Shown here: one piece after another, positions 9,205 through 17,164 of the stretch
Numbering within the stretch: position 1 is the first letter of the stretch
Layout: each line of letters starts with the position of its first letter
DNA from: Candidatus Accumulibacter contiguus
GTDB taxonomy: Bacteria > Pseudomonadota > Gammaproteobacteria > Burkholderiales > Rhodocyclaceae
Reading direction: 5' to 3'
Length of the DNA: 64,000 nucleotides
Assembly (NCBI RefSeq): GCF_012940005.1
Contig: NZ_SPMX01000012.1
Span: 62,001 to 126,000, forward strand
The notes under the pieces: model-generated
Seen by the model: the letters and a program-made list of their open reading frames with translations, nothing else
Told to the model about the DNA's origin: nothing
Databases searched by the model: none
Position numbers and translations under genes: made by a program

Positions 9205-9347
9205 TCCGCCGAGTTAATCAGGACAACTTGCAGGGCGGAGGAAGCTGCGGAAGCGGCCACCAAATACTGCTAAAGCGTCGTCTGCTCGTACCCCGGAGCC
9301 GGCCACGCAGAGCCGTCTCGGGGTTTTTCATTTGGAGCAGACCTAGC
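9205..9347 (+). promoter_or_regulatory. Structured metK leader with candidate attenuator hairpin
   Basis: The leader between the predicted metK start site and the GTG contains a hairpin at 9290-9324: ACCCCGGAG pairs with CTCGGGGT with one bulged G, followed by TTTTTCATTT. This is a terminator-like structure placed only 24 bases before the start codon, suggesting regulation by transcription termination or by masking the ribosome-binding site (GGAG at 9334-9337). An upstream GGAGGAAGCTGC stretch slightly resembles the SAH riboswitch core, but the second conserved half of that motif is not visible. The regulator or ligand is unknown. Confidence 0.5.
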
Positions 9348-10514
<1,167 letters not shown>

Positions 10515-10534
10515 GCGGGACCGATGAGCCACCA

Positions 10535-10559
10535 AAGGCGACTGCTGTCGCCTTTTTTC
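10535..10559 (+). terminator. Rho-independent terminator of metK
   Basis: AAAGGCGAC-TGCT-GTCGCC stem-loop followed by six T residues, 20 bases after the metK stop codon. Confidence 0.88.
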
Positions 10560-10560
10560 C

Positions 10561-10623
10561 GCTAACGGTCATGACTTTTCCAGGCCCCCCCGAACCTGAA
10601 AACATGGCCGTTTTCCTCCTCCC
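10561..10623. repeat. Intergenic hairpin repeat, copy 1 (short)
   Basis: Begins CTAACGGTCATGACTTTTCC and continues through a C-rich centre to CCGTTTTCCTCCTCCC. It matches the left part of copies near 23.4 kb and, inverted, 31.4 kb. The outer arms (CGGTCAT / ATGGCCG) can pair. It lacks the far end found in the other two copies. Confidence 0.7.
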
Positions 10624-10721
10624 TTGCAGGACGCATTCCGGCTGGAACTCCGGAACGCTCAATGGGCACGGCATCCTCGGTGAATGCCTCCTCTCGCTGC
10701 CCGACTGGAGGAAAACCGCCA

Positions 10722-11435
10722 TCAGGCCTTGCGGCGGCGGTTGCAGCCAAAGGCAAGCAAGCCCAGGCCCACCAGGCCAAGGCTGACGGGTTCGGGTATC
10801 GGCGCCGCTGCGTCCGACTGGAGTCTGACTTTGTCGACCAACAGCGAAGATTCCCTGTTGGTATTCGCGCCTTGGAGAGCGGCGAAGCTCAGGGTATGGG
10901 AGCCCGCGCCAAGAGGAACGGTCCGGGTAATCCAGTCCGTTGCTCTCGTATAACCTGCAACTCCAGACCCGAATACAGTGCCAGTGCCGCCGGTATCACC
11001 GAGCGCAAGCGCAATTCCGTCCAGGACGAAAAACGAGAAGTCATTTGCGAGAGTGGTCTCATTTGTGGCGAAACGCCAATCGAATTGCAGGGTATCTCCT
11101 CCGGCACCAACAGTAAAGGTCTGCTGGATTGCACCTCCATTGATGAAGGCTGGTGTGTAACCCGCGGGAGACTTGATTGCCCGGAGAGCTGCATCCGAAA
11201 CACCAACAAAGGCTTCGAGACCTGCGGCGTTGTTTGCCCCTCCAAACAGGGCAGTAACGCGGGCCGATTTGAATCCGTCTGTTGTCGTCCCGGAAGTCGG
11301 CGGATTGTCGAAAACCCCGGTGGAACCGAAGGTAGTCCAGCTGGTAAGTCCAGACTCGAAACTTCCATTGACGATGCCAGCAGATGCCTGGAGTGCGGTA
11401 GCCGCCAACAGGGCAGAAAGTAGTACACGTTTCAT
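10722..11435 (-). CDS. PEP-CTERM sorting domain exported protein
   Basis: 237-residue secreted protein. The signal peptide is MKRVLLSALLAATALQASAG and the mature part starts IVNGSFESGLTSW, a beta-rich carbohydrate-binding-like fold by appearance. The C-terminus is a classic PEP-CTERM signal: PIPEPVSLGLVGLGLLAFGC followed by a basic tail (NRRRKA). The family is recognised by exosortase and is associated with exopolysaccharide and floc formation; no exosortase lies in the window. The start is ATG 11435, preceded by AGGGG; the frame is open upstream but the signal peptide fixes the start. A sigma-54 promoter lies about 100 bases upstream. Confidence 0.92.
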   Translation of the reverse strand: MKRVLLSALLAATALQASAGIVNGSFESGLTSWTTFGSTGVFDNPPTSGTTTDGFKSARVTALFGGANNAAGLEAFVGVSDAALRAIKSPAGYTPAFINGGAIQQTFTVGAGGDTLQFDWRFATNETTLANDFSFFVLDGIALALGDTGGTGTVFGSGVAGYTRATDWITRTVPLGAGSHTLSFAALQGANTNRESSLLVDKVRLQSDAAAPIPEPVSLGLVGLGLLAFGCNRRRKA

Positions 11436-11535
11436 ATGATGACCCCTATAAGTGTGAGATAACGTGATAGACAAACCAAGCCGCGGCCCGGACTGGGCTG
11501 AATTTGGGTGATCTGCGTGAGGTACGTGAGATCCA

Positions 11536-11551
11536 AGCACGTTGTGTGCCA
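11536..11551 (-). promoter_or_regulatory. Sigma-54 (-24/-12) promoter for the PEP-CTERM gene at 10722-11435
   Basis: Minus strand TGGCAC-ACAAC-GTGCT against the consensus TGGCAC-N5-TTGCW. It lies about 100 bases before the start codon. An AT-rich motif (11614-11631) sits 63 bases further upstream, where an enhancer-binding protein site is expected. Confidence 0.72.
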
Positions 11552-11613
11552 TAAACTAAAAATTTTAAAAGTCAATGAGTTACATGGATCACCATGGCCC
11601 CTGTTGTTTTTGG

Positions 11614-11631
11614 TGTAAAAAAATTCCGACA
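11614..11631. promoter_or_regulatory. Shared AT-rich upstream motif, site 1 (candidate enhancer site)
   Basis: TGTAAAAAAATTCCGACA, 63 bases upstream of the -24 element. Related sites precede the genes at 12634 and 13736 (common core AAAATTT-n-CGACA). Confidence 0.5.
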
Positions 11632-12208
11632 CTTACTGATGCGTTGTTGCTCATCGTGCGTTTCGGATCGCCATGCTGGAAAAGCAAGCCCTCCCCATTC
11701 CAGCCGGCTGTGAACCAGTATAGGATACTGTGGAAGTAACGCAACATTGAATCCCGGTCCTGAAGCAGCACCGCCTCGAAGCGCTACCGTTAGGCAGCAA
11801 TAGTCCCGGTGCCTGGGCTCTGGTCTCGCCATGCCCGGCTGGCGCAAAAGGATTGCTCGCAAGAGGTGCACGGGGGTGATCATGACGAGGACGCAAGGAG
11901 CCGTCATGAAATTGATTGATCGTGGGCTGCAGGAGTTGGCCGCTCAAGAAATAACGAGAGGTTCGGATCCCCGCTGGTTCAGAGGGGCCGGCGAGGACGC
12001 CAGCCATCACGACCTACGCCCCGACGATCAACTTCGTCTTGGAGGAGAGGATTGCGCCCGGCAACCGAGGGAATTGCATACCCGCACACGAGCTGGGTTC
12101 ACCGTAGCGCTGGCCTCGGTCACAAGCTTGGTGATGGCGCCTTAGCCACGAAAAATCCCGCCTGGCCAGTACTGACTGAACATTCCGGACGCCACGCGCC
12201 GGCTCGGG
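11632..12208. other. Gene-poor interval, nothing recognised
   Basis: About 580 bases with only short, mutually overlapping reading frames on both strands and no ribosome-binding site or protein I recognise. It could be decayed sequence. No inverted repeats, RNA gene or transposase remnant could be supported by eye. Confidence 0.4.
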
Positions 12209-12634
12209 TCACGGGCAAGCACCTATCCCCGGGCGTATTGAAAAAGGGAACTCGCCATTGGGTCCGCAAAACGAGTAGGTCCCGCCATTGTCCTTGACGT
12301 CATAAGGGTAAGAGTTGCTGCCATAGCTGTGAATGACCTTCGGAAGAATTCCGCGACTGGGACTGGCTGGTGAAATGGTCCAGGTGCCGACCGGTTCCCC
12401 CGGACCAGCCGGTCCCCACTCCAGGAGGCGGCCAGTGGTAGTACCAGTACTACCTTCATGGTGCTCCTGCCATTTGCACGAGGAACCGCTGCAGCCAGCT
12501 GGCGAGCAGACCGTTTTACCGGGCAGGTTAGACTTGAGCCATGTTTCGTTCTGGTAAGGTGGTGAGCAGACTGCCATTGCTTCCCCCGAAATCCAGGAAA
12601 GAACGACGATACTGGTGAGCATTGCACGCTTCAT
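12209..12634 (-). CDS. Exported cysteine-containing hypothetical protein
   Basis: 141-residue protein with a signal peptide (MKRAMLTSIVVLSWISGEAMA) and a mature part with six cysteines (for example CSPAGCSGSSC and a C-terminal GACP), suggesting disulfide bonds outside the cytoplasm. No PEP-CTERM tail and no family that I recognise. The motif GRLLEWGPAGPGEPVGTWTI may form a beta hairpin. It lies between two PEP-CTERM genes and has the same promoter arrangement as both (sigma-54 element about 110 bases upstream, AT-rich motif 62 bases beyond it), so it probably belongs to the same regulon. Ribosome-binding site GAGGAG upstream of the ATG. Confidence 0.75.
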   Translation of the reverse strand: MKRAMLTSIVVLSWISGEAMAVCSPPYQNETWLKSNLPGKTVCSPAGCSGSSCKWQEHHEGSTGTTTGRLLEWGPAGPGEPVGTWTISPASPSRGILPKVIHSYGSNSYPYDVKDNGGTYSFCGPNGEFPFSIRPGIGACP

Positions 12635-12743
12635 GACCGTTTCTCCTCATAGAATGATTAAGCATATCGGTGTCCACTTGTGGTGGGGTGACAAGTCGTG
12701 ATGTCGCGATACTGCAGCCTGGCAGGTCTCGTGAAATGCGAAG

Positions 12744-12759
12744 GGCAAATTTCATGCCA
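12744..12759 (-). promoter_or_regulatory. Sigma-54 (-24/-12) promoter for the exported protein at 12209-12634
   Basis: Minus strand TGGCAT-GAAAT-TTGCC, with the invariant GG and GC at the right 10-base spacing. It lies 110 bases before the start codon. Confidence 0.7.
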
Positions 12760-12820
12760 TGAAAAATTTGCATTGATTTATCCAGAACATACGATAAGAG
12801 CGATTGCTCGGTGCTGTCAA

Positions 12821-12836
12821 TGTAAAATTTGCGACA
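12821..12836. promoter_or_regulatory. Shared AT-rich upstream motif, site 2 (candidate enhancer site)
   Basis: TGTAAAATTTGCGACA, 62 bases upstream of the -24 element, the same distance as site 1. Confidence 0.5.
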
Positions 12837-13073
12837 AGAAATCCTGGGCAAATTCTTCCCAGAGACATGCGCGAAAACGGGTTTCGGGCCCGTTACACGC
12901 GTTTGTATCATGAGCAGTGTTCTATCGCCGGCTGGGAGCAAGGCAAATCTGTGGCAGCAGTGGGAGACCGCGATGGAACCGTGGATGCAGATTCGTTCAC
13001 GGCCTATCCATTGACGCTGATGCTCGTCCTGCAACGGTGAGCGTAATGTATTCTTCAGTCGTAATGAGGCGAA

Positions 13074-13736
13074 TCAGGTTTTCTGCTGCCTGCGTACGGC
13101 TCCCAGGCCAGCCAGACCTATGCCCAACAGTATCAGTGAGGCAGGTTCGGGAACGAGGGTACTGCCACTCTCATACACCAGCTGCACATAGGGCGACACG
13201 CCCGCGTAGCCGCCTGTGACTGGACTGCTAAAATTCGAAATATTCGCATTCTGCGAAATCTCGGTGATCGGGCCGTCAGTGAGGTTCTTGACAATCCACC
13301 GACCGGTCAGCGTCGAACCTATTCCGTCACCCAGAATGCCGACATCGTAGGTCTTGCCGGCCAGGAAAGTGAACGCGAACGGGTCGGTATACAGGAAGGT
13401 CTGGGTCGGGTTGTTCGAATAGAACTTCGTCTGACTGAACAGCAGGTTGCCGGTGCCGCCGAGCGCGCTGTCGAAGATCACGAACTTGATGTTCTGGTCG
13501 CCGCCAACGGCGGAAAACACGCCAAACTGGGTGATACTGACATTGGACGAGAATGAAAGAACCGCCGCATAGTTGTCACCGGAGCCGCGCTCTTCCGTAA
13601 AGCAAGTTTCCGTCGCGCATTGCGGTTCGCCCAGCGCCTGGCTGTCAAAGACGACGCCCGCGAAGGCTGGCACGCTAACGTACATCAGGGCGCCAAAGAG
13701 GGTGCTTGCCAATATTGACTTGCCGAATCTGATCAT
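13074..13736 (-). CDS. PEP-CTERM sorting domain exported protein
   Basis: 220-residue secreted protein. Signal peptide MIRFGKSILASTLFGALMYV...AFA, a beta-rich middle with an early Cys pair (CATETC), and a C-terminal PEP-CTERM signal: PEPASLILLGIGLAGLGAV followed by RRQQKT. Predicted to be processed by an exosortase and displayed or released in the extracellular matrix. Start ATG 13736 has GGAGAC six bases upstream; the frame is open slightly further but lacks a signal-like N-terminus. A sigma-54 promoter lies about 100 bases upstream. No sequence similarity is obvious to the other PEP-CTERM protein except in the sorting tail. Confidence 0.92.
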   Translation of the reverse strand: MIRFGKSILASTLFGALMYVSVPAFAGVVFDSQALGEPQCATETCFTEERGSGDNYAAVLSFSSNVSITQFGVFSAVGGDQNIKFVIFDSALGGTGNLLFSQTKFYSNNPTQTFLYTDPFAFTFLAGKTYDVGILGDGIGSTLTGRWIVKNLTDGPITEISQNANISNFSSPVTGGYAGVSPYVQLVYESGSTLVPEPASLILLGIGLAGLGAVRRQQKT

Positions 13737-13825
13737 TGAAGTCTCCATGAAGTTGGTCAACCAAGGAAGAAGCCAGGACACACCGGCCTCTGTTCAGGGA
13801 CGTGGTCTGCGCTTACGGTTTCCAA

Positions 13826-13841
13826 AGCACGTTTCATGCCA
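13826..13841 (-). promoter_or_regulatory. Sigma-54 (-24/-12) promoter for the PEP-CTERM gene at 13074-13736
   Basis: Minus strand TGGCAT-GAAAC-GTGCT. The -12 half (GTGCTT, followed by TGG) is identical to that of the PEP-CTERM promoter at 11536-11551. Confidence 0.72.
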
Positions 13842-14301
13842 CAACACTTTCGGACTCATATATCATTTTTCTTGGCATCGATTCAATGATCATATAAATC
13901 AAAATTTTACGATAAGCTTACGGGATTAAGCAGGGTTGGCATGAATCAGTTCAAGCGTCGATCATGTCATTGCTTTATATAAATTTTCTATCGCAATAAA
14001 CTCATTTGTTATTGCCGGATCGCGCCGGATCGACTAGAGGGGGAGCGGCGGGACTCGGGAGAAAAATCGTTCGAACTGTAAAATTTATCGACAATGCGAG
14101 CGATGAACTTTGCGGGACGATTTCCAGTCTTTGCCTGTGCATTTGTCATGGGACATGACAAGCGCTGCTGCACATCTGCCATTTATTCTTTCAGAGATTT
14201 TCCGGCGCCACCGCCGAGGCCCTCTCGTGGCCATCTTGCCGGAGCAGGTCGATGCGCTGCTGGCCTGGGCCGTAGAGGCGATGTCGCGCCTGTACGGCTG
14301 C
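13842..14301. promoter_or_regulatory. AT-rich upstream region with two copies of the shared motif
   Basis: No gene. Contains an AAAATTTTACGATA variant at 13902-13915, 60 bases from the -24 element, and a fuller TGTAAAATTTATCGACA at 14077-14093. The stretch 13850-14000 is notably AT-rich compared with its surroundings. The remainder (14094-14301) holds only overlapping shadow frames. Confidence 0.45.
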
Positions 14302-17145
14302 TCAACGCTCCAGGTCGTGCTCGCCGCAGAGCCGCAGCATTTCTTGCCGTGTTCTCTCCCGCAGGCGGACCGCTGCCGCCCAGTCGCTGCCGTCCGGCGA
14401 AAGCAGCGGCCCGAATTCAAAGCGCAACTGACCGTGGCGCGGCATCCAGGTCCGGTCCCGTAGAACCGCGCGCGTGCCGCGCAGACCGCTGATCAGCACC
14501 GGTACCCCGGCCCGCACGGCGGCGACGAAAGCACCCATGCGAAACGGCTTGAGCCCGGCTTCGCGCGAGAAGGTACCTTCCGGGAAAATCACCACCTTTT
14601 CCCCTCGCCCAAGGGCGGCGACGATGGCGTCGACATCTTCGAGGCTCCTGGCCGCTTCGAAGCGTTCGACAAACAAGGTGCCGAGCGCGCGCAGGAAAGC
14701 GTGGATCACCGGTTGCTCGACAAACTCGCGTTTGGCGACAAAGCGGTAGGCTTCGCTCGGCGGCAAGACGGCATACAGGATCAGCGCATCCAGATAGCTG
14801 CAGTGGTTGACCAGCAGCAGGTGCGGTCCCGCTGTCGGCTCTGCCGCCGTGGTGCTCGCGACCGGCATGCCGGCCAGCCGCAGGAAGAGGCGGGCGGCGT
14901 GATGGACGACGCGGCGTCCGATCGCCGGCGTACGCAAGACGATGACCAGCCCGAGCACCGGCACCGCGAGCAGCAGGAAGACGCTCCAGCACCAGACGCC
15001 ATAGATTTTCCTGGCGAAACGCCCCGCCGATTCGCGCAGGCGCTCGCGCAGCGCCGCCAGAGCCAGCCGCAGCATCTGCTGCCTCAGCGGCGCAGCCCGG
15101 ACACCGATCAAGCCACTTTCGAAGGCTTCTCGCGACGCGTTGCGCCGGATCTTGCCACTCGAAGTCTTGAGCACCGAATTCGGCGGCGCCAGCACGACCT
15201 CGTCGGCAGGCATGCCGATGGCCTCGACGGCCGCTGCGTGGATGCGCTGCCGCAACGCCTCGCGCAGCGCCGCGTCTTCTTCGCGGGTCTCGGCAAGAAC
15301 GATCAGCCTTTCCGTGGCATTGACCGGATCGTTGCTGGCAAATACCGCGACACAGCCCCTGCGCACGCCGGGGAGGTTGCCTACCGCCTGTTCGAGCTCG
15401 TAAGGGTAGAGGTTGCGGCCGCCACGAATGATCAAGTCCTTGACCCGGCCGGTCAGATAGATTTCGCCTTCGACGGTATAGGCGAAATCCCCGGAGTCCA
15501 GCCAGCCGTCGCGAAACAGCGCTTGCGTCGCAAGTGGATTGCGGTAGTAACCCGCTGTCGCCGACGGCCCGCGAAACTGCAGGCAGCCGACGCGCCGATC
15601 CGGCAGTTCACAGCCCTGTTCGTCCACCACCCGGATCTCGTGCCGCGGCAGAACCCGGCCACAGGCTGGCACGCGCAGTGGGTCACCCTCGCCGTTGGCG
15701 ACCGGCACAGCGCATTTTTGCTTGACCAGGGCTTCCCGCTCGATCACGTCGATGCGCGGGCCGCGTCCAAGCGGCGGGAAGGCCAGCCCGACCGAGCATT
15801 CGGCGAGGCCATATACCGGCGTGATCGCCTCGCCGCGCAGGCCATAGGGAGCGAAACGCTCGGCAAAGGCGGTTAGCGTCGCCGGGCTCACCGGTTCGGC
15901 GCCGTTCAGCGCCAGGCGCCAGGAAGACAGATCGAGCCCCTGAAGATCGGCGTCGGCAAGCTTGCGCGCGCACAGGTCGTAGGCGAAGTTGGGGGCCGGA
16001 GAAAGCGTGCCGCGATGCCGCGAGATGGCATGCAGCCAGCGCACCGGCCGCGACAGAAAAGCCAGCGGCGACATCAGTACCAGGCGCATGCCGAAATAGA
16101 GCGAGCCAAACCAGGCGCCGATCAATCCCATGTCATGATAGAGCGGCAGCCACGAAACGAAGACATCATCGCTGCTGGCCCCGATAGCCTCGCCCATGGC
16201 CCGCAGGTTGGCGAGCAGATTGGCGTGGCTGAGCATCACGCCCTTGGGGTCCCCCGTGCTGCCGGAGGTATATTGCAGAAAGGCGATATCCTCTGCAGCA
16301 GCGCGGTACAGCAGGGGGATCGGCTGATGGTCCAGTTCCGCGGGGGTCAGCACCTCGGTCAGCGTCGGCGCCTCGGCCCGCAGCAGTGCGGCTACCCCTT
16401 TCGCCTGCGGCACGGTGATGATGAATACCGCTTCGGCATTGGCGAGGATGCGTGCGTGCCGCCGCAGGTGATCCTCGATCTGCGCCAGTCGTGCCGGCGG
16501 ATAGATCGGCACCGGAATGCCACCGGCAAGCATCACGCCGAAGAAGCTCGTCAGATAGTCGCGTCCAGTGGGCAGCATCAATGCCACCGCTTGCCGCGGC
16601 AACAGGCCCCTCGACACCAGCCCGGTGGCGACGCGGCGCGCCTGTTCGAGCATTTCGCCGTAGGACAGGCTTTCGGCACGAAACTCGCCCGGCTCGCCCC
16701 CGACATCGCCGTAGAGCAGCACGTGTGGACGTTGCGGATGGCGTTCGGCATGCCACTCGAGGACTTCGACCAGCGTCCTCGCCAGTTCGGGAACTCCGGT
16801 CGGGGTGCTGGCTGTCGCGGGTTCGACGGCCGCTGCGACCACACTTCCGACGCCGGCACGCGCAATGAATCGCAGCAGGTCCTGTGGCGTTTCGGCCTCG
16901 GCAAGCGCCCCTTCAGGCAGTGACTTGCCAAACTCGCTGCCCACCCGCAGCAGGAGTTCGACCCGCGCCAGGCTATCCAGTCCCAGATCCCGCTCGAGAT
17001 GGCTGTGCAGGCTCACTCGCCCCAGGGTTCGCCCCGGGCGGGTCTCCTCGACCATTGCCGACACCACACCTAACAACCTCGCCGCAAGCTCAGGCAGTTC
17101 CTGCCCCTGCAGATCTTCCCGAAAATCTCCGCTCACGATCGCCAC
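14302..17145 (-). CDS. ACP / fatty-acyl-AMP ligase / 1-acylglycerol-phosphate acyltransferase fusion
   Basis: 947-residue multidomain protein. Residues about 20-95 form an acyl carrier domain with the phosphopantetheine serine in DLGLDSLARVEL. Residues about 125-660 are an AMP-forming acyl ligase with LQYTSGSTGDPKGVMLSHAN, YGLAECSVGLAF, WLDSGDFAYTVEGEIYLTGR and SSGKIRRN; the motifs resemble fatty-acyl-AMP ligases more than CoA ligases. One or two membrane segments follow (VFLLLAVPVLGLVIVL). Residues about 750-920 are a PlsC acyltransferase with NHCSYLD (HX4D) and FPEGTF. It may activate a fatty acid, load it onto its own carrier domain and transfer it to a lipid acceptor at the membrane. Substrate unknown. 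Confidence 0.88.
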   Translation of the reverse strand: MAIVSGDFREDLQGQELPELAARLLGVVSAMVEETRPGRTLGRVSLHSHLERDLGLDSLARVELLLRVGSEFGKSLPEGALAEAETPQDLLRFIARAGVGSVVAAAVEPATASTPTGVPELARTLVEVLEWHAERHPQRPHVLLYGDVGGEPGEFRAESLSYGEMLEQARRVATGLVSRGLLPRQAVALMLPTGRDYLTSFFGVMLAGGIPVPIYPPARLAQIEDHLRRHARILANAEAVFIITVPQAKGVAALLRAEAPTLTEVLTPAELDHQPIPLLYRAAAEDIAFLQYTSGSTGDPKGVMLSHANLLANLRAMGEAIGASSDDVFVSWLPLYHDMGLIGAWFGSLYFGMRLVLMSPLAFLSRPVRWLHAISRHRGTLSPAPNFAYDLCARKLADADLQGLDLSSWRLALNGAEPVSPATLTAFAERFAPYGLRGEAITPVYGLAECSVGLAFPPLGRGPRIDVIEREALVKQKCAVPVANGEGDPLRVPACGRVLPRHEIRVVDEQGCELPDRRVGCLQFRGPSATAGYYRNPLATQALFRDGWLDSGDFAYTVEGEIYLTGRVKDLIIRGGRNLYPYELEQAVGNLPGVRRGCVAVFASNDPVNATERLIVLAETREEDAALREALRQRIHAAAVEAIGMPADEVVLAPPNSVLKTSSGKIRRNASREAFESGLIGVRAAPLRQQMLRLALAALRERLRESAGRFARKIYGVWCWSVFLLLAVPVLGLVIVLRTPAIGRRVVHHAARLFLRLAGMPVASTTAAEPTAGPHLLLVNHCSYLDALILYAVLPPSEAYRFVAKREFVEQPVIHAFLRALGTLFVERFEAARSLEDVDAIVAALGRGEKVVIFPEGTFSREAGLKPFRMGAFVAAVRAGVPVLISGLRGTRAVLRDRTWMPRHGQLRFEFGPLLSPDGSDWAAAVRLRERTRQEMLRLCGEHDLER

Positions 17146-17164
17146 TTTCTGCCGCGGCTGCGGA

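Noticed and set aside
9237-9324. SAH riboswitch upstream of metK
   Set aside because: Only a short GGAGGAAGCTGC resemblance; the second conserved half and pseudoknot partners could not be found by eye. Kept only as an unclassified leader.
11831-12297. Plus-strand frames in the gap between the first PEP-CTERM gene and its neighbour
   Set aside because: No ribosome-binding site, no recognised domains, and overlapping alternatives on both strands.
14701-15876. 391-codon plus-strand reading frame
   Set aside because: Antisense shadow of the ACP/ligase/acyltransferase gene, with no family motifs and Arg/Gln-rich composition typical of GC-rich antisense frames.
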